From Rallus limicola (lineage: Eukaryota; Chordata; Aves; Gruiformes; Rallidae): a stretch of 64,000 bases of DNA. Below, one piece after another: positions 36,103-49,659 of this stretch; within the stretch, counting starts at the first letter, position 1; the number at the start of each line of letters is the position of its first letter. The notes under the pieces are model-generated. The model had not been told where the DNA came from. It ran no database searches and saw nothing but the letters and a program-made list of their open reading frames with translations. The translations under genes and the position numbers were made by a program. The DNA lies in NCBI GenBank assembly GCA_022605955.1, contig JAKCOZ010000032.1:6696001-6760000 (forward strand). The letters run 5' to 3'.

Positions 36103-39100
36103 GGAGTTATCCAATACTCTGTCTTTTGGGCAGAAATCATAGTGAGAGACCAGTATCTTAGTATTTCTCTCATTCAGGAACTGTGAGCAAATACCTGAAT
36201 CTGATTAAAAGTAAATGAAACAACATTGAAAACATTTGCTCCCTCAAATTATAATTTGCTTGTCTTAAGTATTATGAGCTGCAATTAAAATTGCCATGTG
36301 GTTAACCTCACAACATAAATCAAATACACCATGAATACTTTCAAGCTTTCAAAGTTCCACTTTAACCAAGCGAATTTTAGGAATACATAAAAAGCTGATC
36401 AGAGCAGGAAAGCCTGAGAATAAAACTTAATGACAAACAACTGAGTGGTAGGTGAAATAAATGCTCTTTTAATACACTATTTCCTTTGTCAGATACAATG
36501 TAGAAAGCACTAATAGAATCCATCTGATTTTGGACTGCAATTTTATATTAATTATGGGTGTGGGGAGATTTAATTAGCAATTTGGTAGAAGTGTGAAGGT
36601 TGGTACTATTCATCATCCAATTATTTTTGCCTATTAGGAAGAATGTATTTAGCTGTAATATTGTCTCTTCTCCTTTGGCTACTGCTAACATCACCTACAG
36701 GGTCCAGCCTTAGGATCTACCACTTCTAATCCCACCCTGAGTGAGTTCAAAAAGAAAGTAACTTTGACATAATACTTGAAAAGTATCTTTGTCCTTTTCC
36801 TCCCCTTCCCTACTCATGACTGACTCCTAAGTAGGGCTGACCAAGTTGAAGTTCTTTCTATGAATCAGCAACCAACTAGTGGACTTCGCTCGGACAGAAA
36901 CGCTACAGAAGAAGAATGTGTCTTCCAGCTCCTATTTCTGAAAAACAAGGACAAGTAAAAATCTGAAAACTCAGTGAAGCTTCTGTTCTCCTTTGGTGTT
37001 AGGCATCTTTGCTCATTACCCTGCTGTGAAATTTGGCCCTCACTCTGTAATTTGGTTTCTTCTTGCACGTAACTGCAGCAGGAGTAGCACAGGGAGTAAC
37101 ATGCTCCGATCTTGCCATGTGGCTATCACAAACACCTTTTTCACTGCAGTTTGAAGAGAAATGCATCTCCCCAATGCATGGGTATTTCTAGATGGGGACT
37201 AAGCACTCTTCTGTATTGGCAATCTACCAGAGAAAGACAGTAAACAAAACTTTCTAGTAGTTCTGATAAGTACAAAAGAAGTCAGAGTTCTGTGATACAG
37301 TGCACTAAGAACTGGTATTCCATTCATATTTCACATGATTACTGTTTCATCCTCACCACTGAAGTAGCTGTAGACAGCTTTTATGTTATCTTGAAGAATA
37401 AAACATCTCTGAAAATCTAGCCCACTCGTACTACTAAGTTGCATCTTAGAAGCTCCCATTTAAGGTAGCGCTAAGCTTTCTCAACACTGTTCTAGAAAGT
37501 TGGATGGAATACAGTGTCTGTGTAACAGGCAGACTGTTAAGGAAACAAATGTTCCTTTGTAAAAAATTCTAAGCCAGCAAACCCCTTCTCTACCATAAAA
37601 GACCCCACATTATTACCAAGTTAAAACAATGACCTGCTGTCTCTTAAGTTTAGACAAACCAGCAAAACCTTTCCTATGTCTTTTGCAGATGGTGATGCAG
37701 AGGCTGAGGGTATCATAACTAAAATTACAAACCACTATTTGTGGCATGAAGTCTTGACTCTCTTATTTTCTGCCCTGCCTTCCTCCCATAGCAATTTAGC
37801 CTAAGGAAAAAAGTTTGTAGGAAATATTAACTTAACTGATTCTAAGTTGTTAAGACTTTTACTCTTCCCTCCTCCCCATCCCCTTCTCCCCCTGCCCACG
37901 CCTGGGAAATCTTTTTCTTAACTCTAATGGGTCAATTCTCAGCTGCCATCATATTCTAGTTTTATTGAGAAATATATGAAAATGTTTCCATGCCACCTCC
38001 TTTTTGTAAAGGACTCTCAAGTAGCCTCTCTCCTTACCAATCTTTGTTAGTGTCAGTAGAGTAAAATGCTACTTCTCCTGATCACATCTCTCTTCCTCAG
38101 CACCAGCATTATTAATTATGAACCTGGGAAATTTTAGTAGTTGTCATATGCAACAAAGCCATATAAATTATGATGAATTCCTCTCTCCAAAAGTGCTTGC
38201 TTTACCTTATCTGGCTAATATAAGTAAAGCCTGACAGAAATAAGGAGTTATTGTGGAACACGCATTTCTTTTGGAAGTGTAAGAGCCCTTTTTATTGAGC
38301 TAACCTATATGAAAATTACTTGGAAGTGTATTGTGCCCATAATATAGTCTAAAAGAATTCTGGTTAGCCTTTTGAGCTCCACCCTAATTGGCAGTTTTAG
38401 AAACATAAAAGTTTCAGACTACCTACACCTAAAGCATCTCAAAAGGACAAAGAAAACGCAAGAAAATTGGAAGTCTGACAAACAGCAGCAGTTTTTACAG
38501 CAAATAAGTGATCAGAAGTATTTAAGATACTTCTGATTCTAGTATTGCCTGCAGATAACTCTTACTTCAAGCCATGTTTTCCCAGTTTGACCCATTCTTG
38601 TGAGTCCCTCAGATGTCCACCTGCAAGCCTCGGCCCTGTGCGAGGGGAAAAGCAGGTAGCGTGTGTCATTACACACAGATAATCCCACAGTACAGCATGA
38701 GGTGGGCTTTGGTATTGCTGTATATTACCCAAGTCGCTGGCTCCATCCTGCCCCCTCACCCACACCTCACACTCGCGTTGTCACGTGGTAGTACAAGTCT
38801 GCAACATTCTGTGCCAGCAGAGCCCTGACAGACACATCATTTCTGATCAAAGCTGTACTCAAAACAAGTCCCAGGCTTTCTTCAACAGCCCATGGCTTTC
38901 AGGGGGCAAACGTCAGACAGCTGCTGACAGAGCTGTGCTGAAACCACTGGTGCTGCACTAGCGCTCACTCTCTCAATATGACGGGTAGCCCCAGCCGGAG
39001 GGGACGCCAGAGACCACACACAGGCAATTGTGGCCACATTCATTTGGTTCAAAATACAAGCATCCTGGGTAGACACACAACATCCCAAACCCCCTGTTCT

Positions 39101-41060
39101 AGGGGATTTCTGCTCAGTGCAGCAGAAATGAGACTGCCCCATTCTGGCTCACAATGACCTTACCCTAGAATACAGCAGGGCTGTTTGCTACCCTTTGCCA
39201 GGTGGCAACAGTTACTAAAGCAAAAATGCTCTATTAAGATTTTTCTAGCTGTTAGGTCACATGTGTAACACAGCATGATCCATGCCTATCAGCAAATAAC
39301 CTTACTGTAAACAGTTACAGTGAAAAAACTGTTTGTGTTGCTCTCTGAACAGGAACCATTTCACACCCATAAAGAAACATCTCTTGCATATCTCACTGGG
39401 AATGCCAAATACGACCTCACAAAAATTCAAAAACATTTCTGGCTACTCCACATCCTTGTGCTCCAGCATTTGTATCATTTTATTTCTTATTATCTTACCT
39501 TGTTTTCCATAAGCTTTTCCATCTGCCCCTCCAGGTCACAGTCCAGAATACCTGTACTTTCAAAAACAAGGGCTGCTCCTTCCTTCGCCTTACCATGAGT
39601 AACTTCTGTGACAGGCAGTTCAAGCAGCAGTTTGAAGAACAGTGCTCATAGCTCTCTGACCTGCTCTACACCAGTCTTTCAAAGTATTTCCCATGTTCTC
39701 TTCCTGCTCTCTGTGCCAACTGTGCTTTGTTTCTATCACAAGTCCTCTAAAAGCTCTCCAGGCACCTGCTGCTGGGTGGGCTGTGCATGTTACACAGCTG
39801 GTTTCTGTTTGCTACTCTGGCACAGGTGGAAGAGGTGATGAGGCCACAGCAGGCTGCCAGTCCTTTCACTGGGATGGATCTCTGGGTTGGCTGCTACCCA
39901 TGGTGGTATCTCAGGTGCCACAGGTTTTGCAATATGCAGAAAAATAACCACTAGGTAGTTATTTCCTTTAGAAAACTCAATACTGCAACAAACAACAATG
40001 TTGGCTTGGTTTGGTTTTGTTTCAGTAGTCATTTCTGACATTCAGAACTCAATACAAAACAATGGAGAAGGCACTTGCTTGTGTCTGTAGACAGAAGTGG
40101 AGCAACTTTGGTTTACAGCAGGCGGGCTAGCATCAGGTTTGGCAAGAGTAACTTCCCTGCCTTTGCAGCCTCAGGAGCCAGTCAAGTACTGAGGTAAACA
40201 GGAGCAAATTCAGTTGAGCCTGACTATCTTCACAGGCAGAGGATGTGGCTCACAGGATTCTCCAAAGAAGCCCTTAGCTGTTTGTGCCAAGTTTGTTTAT
40301 TGAGAACTCTTTGATGGAACCCATTTTCATGTACTATAAACTCTCACAGTGCTGAGTTATGGATGAATATTGAGAAGTCAGCAACTCACTGAGAAATTTC
40401 AATCCAACAACTCTCCCTAGGGAAAAAAAACCAACATGTCAGCTAGGATCTAAAGAATCTTAAGCAATACATGTCCTTACAACGAGCTTTGTTTTGCACA
40501 GGCTATGCTACCATAGTGCATAGCCCTCATCTATGACAAGATTGCAGAACTGTAGGTACAGCAGTTTGCTAAGCATCACAATATGATTTACTCTAACTAT
40601 AGCAAATGAGTAATAACCATCTCAATTCCCCAACAGTTTAGATGATGTGTATCTATTAAAGCAGTTTGAGTTCTTATTGTTGTTCCTAATAACTCAATAA
40701 AAACCCCAGAGTAGTTATGATTAAGAAGCTGCTTTACAGTGATCAAGCTCCACAATTCTCAGTCCTGAGCCAGACTGTATTGCTATGACTTCCACAACTC
40801 AGTTCAGAACCAGGCTCAGATTACTGAAATACAGATTACTTCACTAGATGTGATCCAGCCTGTAACCAAACCTTAACAGCTATGAATTGTTTTGCATAGT
40901 ACACTTGAATGTCAAAAAACAGATGGCTAGATATTTAGCCTAACCTTCAAGTCAACCTACAGAATTTCACTCAATACTCCTGCATCACAACTGCAAATTC
41001 TAATGAAGCTAATTCACAGGCTCAGACACACTCTCTGCCCCCTTTGGTGTGGTAGTCATT

Positions 41061-41073
41061 GGGGGGTGGGGGG
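41061..41073 (+). repeat. Short G-rich run
   Basis: Two G6 blocks separated by a single T. It could form a compact quadruplex. No exon or promoter context is visible. Confidence 0.7.
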
Positions 41074-41432
41074 CAAAAGGATCTCTTGAGAAAGTTGTCT
41101 TAATGACCAAAGAGTCCTGCTAATTCCTGTCTCACCCACACATTTCTAACCTTTGAAATATGACCTGTTGGTACTTCTCTCAAACCACCACAGCCACCAC
41201 CTTTTCTGCCAAAGTTATTATGCAGAGCAAGCCTTTACACTACTACAATCATGAGTATTATGTAGACAAATTTCCTGTATAACAGCAGCTCATAGTCTCT
41301 CTGGTTCCAGTTTTGTTAGTTTTCCTACATGCTAGAACAGAGCATTTTAGATGTGAAATATCTGGGATACATCACCCATGTTAGACTGAATGGGAGCATT
41401 AAATAAGCTGGTTCTCTTTTATCTAACCTTAC

Positions 41433-41597
41433 CTGACAGTTGGGATTTGTCTGAGCTGGACCAGTGGTAAGGCTATTGAGAGGCCTCTCTTGTTCTAGCA
41501 CCATGCAAGCCTGTGGTTCTTTCATACATTGTTTTCTTCTGTAAGGAATGATACTGTGTTGGACTGGCTTTGCCACTGGAGCTGAGCTAGCACCACT
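41433..41597 (-). CDS. Candidate internal coding exon (55 codons, phase 0/0) of an unidentified gene
   Basis: On the minus strand a clean acceptor (CTTGTCCTTTTCATTTCAG) sits directly before base 41597, and a near-consensus donor (CAG followed by GTAAGG) directly after 41433. The 165-bp interval is exactly 55 codons. It is open from edge to edge in phase 0 only; the other two frames have early stops. The peptide starts SGASSAPVAKPVQHSIIPYR, has a basic YRRKQ patch and ends TNPNCQ. It is Ser/Pro/Gln-rich and lacks hydrophobic segments, so it looks like a disordered linker. Being symmetric, it could be a cassette exon. I do not recognise the protein. No adjoining exon can be placed with confidence, so flanking introns would be several kb at least. 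Chance openness of this length is not rare; the paired splice signals carry most of the weight. Confidence 0.45.
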
Positions 41598-44500
41598 CTG
41601 AAATGAAAAGGACAAGTGGGTCAGTGCTTTTCAAGCTGTTATTCCAGATTTAGGTGTCTCAGTCACATTTTCCTGAAGTGTTTGTAACCCAAAGGCACTA
41701 GGACTTCACTCTGAAAACAAACAAATGCAAACCGAGCCTATGCCTGCAGTGCACATGGTAGCACAGAGAGGTCAAGCTAATGCTGACTGGTACATCTGCA
41801 CAGAACAGTGTGAACACGTTAGTGACATGCTGTGCCTGAGCTCACAACTCCCAGCTCTCAAGAGGGCTTATTAACTGGAGCACGATGCCAGCCTGACAGA
41901 GGCAGCTCCAGCTTCGCTGCACACATACCACAGCGATCTTGAGTGAGTGCAACTCAACACGATCCCCCTTTGTCTCCAAGACATTCCAATTTGCACGTTC
42001 CCTGTTGTCATATTTCCTAAAATTGCTTTTTATGAGGGTGAAGTTATCACATGAAATTTGCTTACTTTGCTGGAAATATTGAAAGAAACACTGAAAGAAA
42101 CCAGACATGAGATTCAAGATTTTAAAAGGTAAAATATGCATGATCCTGAAAACCACTGAGCCATACCAGAAAAGACTGGTCATTCCTGATAACTAAAAAT
42201 TCTTATTGTTACTAAATATTTTACATTGAAGGTATTTCTAAGAATCCTTGCTCACTCTTTGATCTTCTACTTGTTACAATAAGTGACTGTTTTACTTTGA
42301 TTCCTCAGACACAGTAATTATCTACCAGAATGGAAAGAAAAACTCTTTTAGATTAACCTCTTTCTACATTTCTACCTTTGGATAGCTTGGAAAGAATGCA
42401 CATAAGCAAAAAGATTCCTAAGGTATTGTGGCATGTTACATTATCTACCCTTAACTGCTGAATGTTCCCATCTAACAAAGTTTGGATCAACAGCCATGAC
42501 TGCAAACATTTAGATATGCTGAGTTACTGATTCTGCATGAAGGTAGTGTTAATGTATTGCTGCAATAAATTCACATGATGTGGAAAGCTCACAAGAAGTC
42601 AAAAACCTCTTCTGCCAATCTTTGCTTTCTTTTCTTGAATTGGACTTAGAATTAATCTTGAGAGCCACTAGCTGAATGATGAAATGAATCCTCCCCTAAA
42701 AGTCATTATTAAAGAGAGAATGAATAAGATTAGAAAAATTAACTAGTTACTGGTTTATATGGTTAGAGAATGATTTTTTTGTTCATTTGGAATCAGATTC
42801 TTAAGCTTGCTGATAACACATCACAAACAAGTGGCAAGAAATAGATCCTATTCATCAAAGGAATTACCAATATAACCTTCAATATGTAGCATTCATGATG
42901 ATTTATTAAATCTTCCTAATCAAAGTACAGTTCTTTATTGGTAATTAAGATGGGAGGCCAGCTTTTTAATCTGTGCACTTTCTAGTGATAGTTTCCTTAC
43001 AGCATGCCTTTTCCTGTCAGTCTTGCCACAAAAAAAGCAGTTTTAGGTAGTGAAGTAACCAATATGCTGTGGAATGGTTTTAGACCAAACTTCCTACATG
43101 CTGTCTGGCAGTCTGTATGGCTAATTCAGCAAAATTTACTTTCAGTGCCACTTTACACATGCTGAAGCCAAAATGCTCCTACTTAGAATAGAAAGCGTCT
43201 AAGAACTTTTACCTCCACTCCTTGAACTTAACAGCACCTGCCAGAACCTTGACTCACACAAAAAGGGAGCACCATGTCACCAGGAGAAGAAAGAGGATGC
43301 TGCCTGGCTGCCCCAGTGGCCACAGGGTTCTGCCCATTGCCTTCAAAGTCTTACATGTAGCCAAACTCTACAGGAAACTTGCTTTCTCTTAGGATACTGG
43401 CACTGAGACCATACCCCATCGTATCAGTCATAGCTTGAGCACCATCTCCTGCAAATAGTACAGGATAGGTAGGATTAGACAGTCCTCAGGAAAAACACCG
43501 TGAATATTCCTCTAGACCCCTGAACTCAGGTTATTCCTGCAGCCCTCAAACTCCTCTGTGATCAAAGGGTAATTCTTAAAAACTGTTTCTCTCTAATGAA
43601 GTGCGTATCCCTCCCTGCATCAGCTACTTTGGCATCTCCATCTGCCAGGCACACCCCCCCACATACTAAATCCTCAGAGACTGCTGAAGACGTAAAAGGA
43701 AGATGGAATACTGAGTGACAGCTGGGAACATGTGTGTAATACATACTCTGAGAGGGAGAACATCCCCTGTCCCTCACCAGCATCCAGTTCAGCTTTGGCA
43801 GGGGCATGTAGCTTATCACAAGGGCCTAAAATGATTCCACTTGATGTTTCTAATACGGCACCTAACAAATACCCACACACAGCCATGAGGTTTAGTAGCA
43901 CCAGTTTACCAGGACTGTTCATAAGCATCACAGCAGTTCACTGGAAAGGTACTCACAGGTGTAATACCTTCTACCTTCCACCTTAGGAGAGTCCTGAAGG
44001 ACTTTTAAAGTTTCTGCTTCAGGGAACCACACAGAGTTTCTATGAGTGTTCCCTGCGGTGCAGTTCAGAGTAAGATTGTGTCACACAGAGGGTCTCAGAG
44101 AGCACCCAGGTAAAGGTAACACTATGAGTATGTTTTTTCTGCTTCCCTTTCGTGCTTTTTTCTTCTTCCTGCCCAAAGAAAACTCTATTAAATATTGCAC
44201 CAAAACCAAGTAACTGATTTAACATCCAGATTATTTTAAAACTTAAAATCGTGGAACACCTTTATGTATGCTACAACCATTGTGCATCTCTCCTAACCTG
44301 CAGTAGTGTAAACCTTCCTCAAGTGTCTTTTCCAGTGACAAGCTGCTCAGTAAATTTTATAAACTATTTTTGACTTCTCAGTCTGTTCTCACTTCACTTG
44401 CTTCAGGAAACTCTTTAGCTGCATCGAGCAGATGCTTATGATTCTTCTGCAACACTTTAACTTTTTGCTCACAGTTACTCAACAGGAATAAAGGTTCCCT

Positions 44501-47150
44501 CTGCCCAGAAGAGCTCTTGATTTCATGTCCACCACCACCCCCCACCCCCAGGAAAAGGACCAGATCATCTGGTTAGTACTGTAGACTCAGGACACACATC
44601 TCCAGAGGAAAGGGTGTTCTGAATTGCCAGCTTTAGGCAGTGCAACTGAGCATAACGAGTATTCAAAAATTTATGATTACAGTTTTTAAAAGTATTTTGG
44701 TCACCACTTAAAAATGGAGAGGCATACTGTCTTCTTATGTTGTTAACAGTGTCTCAGCTATAGAAAATGCAATTGCTGACAGCATGTCTAAAAAATTACA
44801 AGCAAAACTGGAGCTGCTTCTTTGCAACCGAAAGTTCCGATCCTCCGGGTCCATATGAGGAAATGACCCTAAATGCTGTGCAGCAGTGGCTACCTGGCAG
44901 GGGGACCAAAGTGTTCCCAAGTGTTTAGAAAGCCAGTCAGTGGTTATATAGAAACACTGACAAACAGTAATCCTAATGTGTGTTGGCCAGTATCTCACAT
45001 ACCAGGATCCCATATTGGTTTCAGGTCATATGAGGAGCACCTTAGTAATCAAATTACCCTTGCATTTGCTTCATTTGGTGAAGAGATGTGACCTCCCTAA
45101 GTGTTTGCTTGGACACATAAAAAAGCACTTTATACTCAAGTTGACCCATCTACCTCTGTGCTTAAAGGCACTTCATCCCCTCCTCTGATTGACACCATAC
45201 AGTGGGTTGGTAGCAGAGGTGGGATTCATGAAATAAAAGTTAATATGGAGAACTGAAAATTGCAATCTCACTGTTGGGAGGAAAAAAATGACAATGCTGT
45301 TGCCAAGCCAGGGAAGCAGATGCAAGCCTGGCTCTGCCACAAATATATTCGATAGCCCTGGTCAAGTCACTGTTTGTCACATCAATGTAGAATGTATTTC
45401 CTAGGGATCAGAAGCTTTGCTAGTTACCTCTGTAGTCCTTTGCTCAGGATGGGCTGAAAGTTGAAGAAGGTAGATTACTATTCAGTAATGGGAAGCACAT
45501 TCTCAAGGGTACATTATCAGACTTGCAGTATTCGAGTCCACTAACCTCAAACAAGCAGTAAACATACAGGCCCCTGACAAAAGCATCATGGGCTACAGCT
45601 TTAAGCATCTGGGGTGCTCTGAGGAGAACCACCACTAAACATGAGAAGTAAGAAGTAATGACACTGTAAAATGGAGGGGAAAGATCAATGCTCTCTACTT
45701 ATTTCTAGCAAATATGAGCTTTCAGGGATCTCAGCAGTGTTCTTGAAAAGTCCACAAATTGCAGGTGTAATAATGATGATAAGAAAATACTGAAAGAAAC
45801 AGACAAAGGGCACCTTGGAATGGCCAAATCAAACTGGACAGCTAGCAAAGGCATGTGTAGGACCCACATTAACGGTGACAGCAAAGAGCTGGTGAGTATG
45901 TGTGTTACACATCACTCACAGTGACTTTCCCCCCAGAAGAAACAACCAATTACAACTTCATGGAACCAAGTTGGAATTACTGTGTTTGGGCTTAAAAACA
46001 TGCTCAGCAAATAGCTACTGCAATTTCCCAGGATGGTCTCAAATTTAAAGAATGAGAAGAACAACTATCACCAGAACACACGCTAAACAGTAAGATATAT
46101 GACAACTCTTAGCAAGCAAGAGATGTAGCTGAGGCACTCTCAAATTCAGAAGTTTGCTGAATAAGTATGTATTTTTTTGAAAAAGCAATGAGGACAAGCA
46201 AAAACCACATACCTGGCATTACCAGCACACCGCAGCTGTAACCCCAAATACCAAGCTCTACGGATACTCAGCTACCAAACTGAAAGCTAAACAGCAACTC
46301 TATGATAAATAGAAAAGTACTGGCATGTACATAATTAAGCAGGCAAGAGAGCACAACGAGGGAAAGAAGCCATTCTAGCAAAAAAGAGCACGGCTGTATG
46401 GGGCCGCTTCCACAGGACACAACATAAAGCAGTTGGACGCGCAGACCAGAAGGCTGTTCATCCACTTGCTGCCTCCACAGCTCTATTACAGTCAAACAGC
46501 ACTCCTTCAAAATGTTTCTTTTTTCCATTTATAGATACATCTCTAGACAAATTTTAAGTTCTAAAATTCAGATTTTAAGAGCACGTTTAACTGGTTCTTT
46601 CCTTTCCTTTAAATTTTTATTTGATTTCCAAGAGATAAATTATAGATTTAAGTGAAATACCTAATCTAAAAACCCTCTTTAGCTTTATGATATCCTTTAA
46701 AAAAAAATCCCTAATGATTGCCAGGTGCTCTGCTTATCAGCCAGCTTGCTCCTACTGTCCTGTTTTTAACCAGGCAGAAACCCAGTGGAATACATTTGAA
46801 GCATTAGGTTTTTGGGTGTTTTTTTCTTTTTGCATATCCTAGTTTCTGCGTGTGAAAAATAAATCTCTAGGTGCTGATGTGAAGTAAAAGAGGCATTCAA
46901 CTCCACAGAGAAAATGACATAAATAGGTTTGTGAAAAAAAAAATGTAAAAGATATTTAGAAGGGGATAGAAGGAAAGAGGAAGAACTCTCAGCTAGCTAT
47001 TCTAAAAAAATACAGGCATGTTTTCATTCTGGTATCAATGGCATCACAGTGATTAACTAAGAGTCTAATGCACTGGAAGTCTGAAAAAAAATTACACAGC
47101 TTCAGCAAACCATAGCAAGCCTCTTGAGTTCAGAAACTACTGATGACTTA
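41598..47150. other. Unassigned stretch, possible intron
   Basis: No recognised repeat or complete gene. Two protein-like but broken stretches lie at about 44.7-45.2 kb (plus) and 46.38-46.53 kb (minus). A C-rich patch lies at about 44530-44551. Confidence 0.45.
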
Positions 47151-47590
47151 GGATCACAGGGTACCTCAAGTTGGAGGTGCCAAAGCAGGGACAGCTGTGA
47201 GGCCAGACCAGGTTGCTCAGGGCAATATCCAGTCACATCCTGGAAACCACCCAGAGGGAGATATTACAGACACTCTGGGCAACCTGACCCACTGCTGGGC
47301 TGTCCTCCTGGGACAAAGGTGTTCCTTGGAGCCAGGCTGAACCTCTCCTGTACAGCTTATTCCTGTTGTCTCTCCCCCTCCCGCCACATGCCAGTGTGCA
47401 GAACCTGGCTCCATCTTCTCGATGACCTTGTATTAGAGGGGCTGTCCCTGAGGCCACCTCTCCTCCAGGCAGAACAATCCCACTTCCCTCAGAGTCTCCT
47501 CACTCCAGGCCTTGACCATCCCCATGTCCCTCGCTTCAGTTTGCGAGGTCTCTGCATTTGCCCATGTTGAATTACGTAAGGTTCCTATCA
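47151..47590 (-). repeat. CR1 LINE fragment, antisense, old copy
   Basis: On the minus strand it follows the CR1 3' region. The left edge (GGATCACAGGGTACCTCAAG on the plus strand) is the inverted 3' end, and the right part matches the block coding for the ERLRELGLF-like helix, seen here as CAGAGTCTCCTCACTCCAGG. It is heavily diverged with small indels, which suggests an early insertion. A 148-codon open frame across it is incidental. Confidence 0.8.
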
Positions 47591-49598
47591 GCCCGTTCCT
47601 TGCTCCAGCAGTGTTCAAGCCACAGTTCCTAAACTCCACCTAGGCATGAAACACCAAGAAAACGTACATGAAACTGCCCTTTATCACAAAACACTGTTCT
47701 GTGACATGACTGCAGCAAGCTGCACGCAGCCAGAGCTAGTATGATGAGATAAGACAGCAGAAGAGCAAGAAGGCAATAAAAAGATTAGAATTTCTGTTGC
47801 ACACAGAGAACACCTACAGCTCCTGGCCTTGAAACCCTGTTTTTTACAACAAAAAGGGCTTGCTCTGTACTGATGGACATTCATTATGATGTTATCCCAA
47901 TGCATATACAGTTGCATGACCTTATTATTTTCATTATGACAATCTCTTTTCCTACTTGGAAAGCAAACTGTTTTCCTAACTGCAAATGATGATGAATTTT
48001 GTAATTTGCTGTGACAGTGAACACACATAAAGCATTAATTTCAATTTGAGTTTCAGAAGCACAGTTTTACACTTTAAGTAGCAGCTTTCTGAACAAAACT
48101 CCCAAAAAAAATCAAAACCCCTTTTTTGTTGAGACTTTCTTCAATGATTGACCTCAAACATGCTTTTTGTACCTTTGTTTCATTGTCTGTAAATTCCTTA
48201 AAATTTTTAATCCTATTTTATATAGTAGTGTATTTAAAAAAGAAACCACCTGCATTCCCCTCCTAGCACCTCATAAATAATCTCCTTTCTTGCTGAAATT
48301 CTGTCTGTAATATACCAGTTTTCTCTTTTGAACAGAAGATAAAGAATATCACAGTGGAACACATCAGAAGTTTTCTTTACTATGTCTGGTGCTAATGACC
48401 AGAGTGGTTCAGCATAACCCTGCTCAGATACATAGTAACTGTAAAATTATTATTTCATTAAAATTATACAGCAACTCTAAACATGAGAGGATTTTAAAAA
48501 ATTCTTTGAGAGGTTTGGTAATCTCCATTCCCGTTGACTTTTTAATAGGATTTATCACTCTTAAACGTGAAGATGCTTTGAAAAGCATCTGCTATAAACT
48601 ACATAGGGCTTACCAGTTCTGGAAAAAAAATATATTATCTTGTTGTTTAATACATGTGGGGTGTTGGTTTCTTTTTTCTTAAGTTACAATAAGAATAACG
48701 TGGAAGTCAATGAGATCTGCACTATGCACTTTGCAAACATGGAATAAAAGACTAGCTCTGGGCTGTAGCCTATGCCAATGCTTGTAGAGATTGTAAAGAT
48801 AATGATGACTCTACACAGGGAAGATTGAGGTCAAAGTTCAAGTCCATGGCCTTAGCAGCAAGATTTTCTTGAATATTCACAATTCTTACTGGATATGTCA
48901 GAATTTGAAAGGCACAATTTCGTAAATGGGATGAAATTCACATATACTCAAAGATCATTGAATAGATTCATTAATCAAGATTAATTTGCTTAAGAAATGC
49001 AGAAATTATCTTGACAAACACATTCTTTAAAATCATTTGTGAAATTAAATGGCACTCTGTTCCTTACTGAATAGTTCAGATAACAAGAGCAGTGGGAATT
49101 CTGATACACACATTTTGTCGTTTGCAGTTGGATCCTGCTTGTGAGAATTGGCAGGAGAGAAACCGTTTCCCCTGACAGCCATGAATAGTAAATACAGGAT
49201 TATTTCAAAGTACTCAACAGTAATTAGTTTAAAAATCCAAACGAATATTCACAGAAAGAAATAGAATTATTTTCCCAAGACTTTGCTCCCTAAGACATTT
49301 CACACAGGTAATTCTAAGTACTGCCTCTGTGTTCTGACAGAAGAACTCAGTGCTTTTCTCCAAGGGCTGATGTGAGCGTGGCAGGCTATGTTACATGTGT
49401 CCAGCTTATACAACTTCTGGAGGCACAATCTTGATTGAGAAATCTTTCTCATTTTGAAGCACCCACACTGAAGTATCTTAACCCAAGGCTTTGCAAGTGT
49501 TTGGAAGAACACAGGCTGATATGCAGAACACAGACTTAGTTTCCAGCACTGGTGTGAAAAACCTTGTTGGGGCATTGGTGCAAAGCAAACGAGTTGTT

Positions 49599-49600
<2 letters not shown>
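47591..49600. other. Unassigned AT-rich stretch
   Basis: No recognised gene or mobile element. Confidence 0.5.

Positions 49601-49658
<58 letters not shown>
49601..49658 (+). repeat. (AAT)19 microsatellite
   Basis: Fifty-eight bases of uninterrupted AAT repeat, about 19 units. Pure trinucleotide runs of this length are usually polymorphic. It lies outside any recognised exon. Confidence 0.98.

Positions 49659-49659
<1 letters not shown>

Larger units (their letters stand above)
35829..41432. other. Unassigned AT-rich stretch
   Basis: About 5.6 kb without recognised genes or mobile elements. AT-rich parts such as 36540-36680, with several TTAATTA-like words, look like typical non-coding sequence and could include conserved elements, which only an alignment would show. 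A weak plus-strand exon-like interval (39826-39914) is not called. Confidence 0.5.

Noticed and set aside
39826..39914. Plus-strand exon-like interval after a CTCTGGCACAG acceptor
   Set aside because: Donor (CAG/GTGCCA) is weak and the 89-bp length shifts frame; insufficient support.
45531..45541. Possible tRNA internal promoter B-box (TTCGAGTCC)
   Set aside because: No A-box at the right distance and no cloverleaf pairing could be found around it.
46380..46528. Minus-strand frame reading ILKECCLTVIELWRQQ
   Set aside because: Protein-like at first sight, but no acceptor or donor fits its edges and no family is recognised.
47124..47570. 148-codon plus-strand frame
   Set aside because: It covers an antisense CR1 copy almost exactly.
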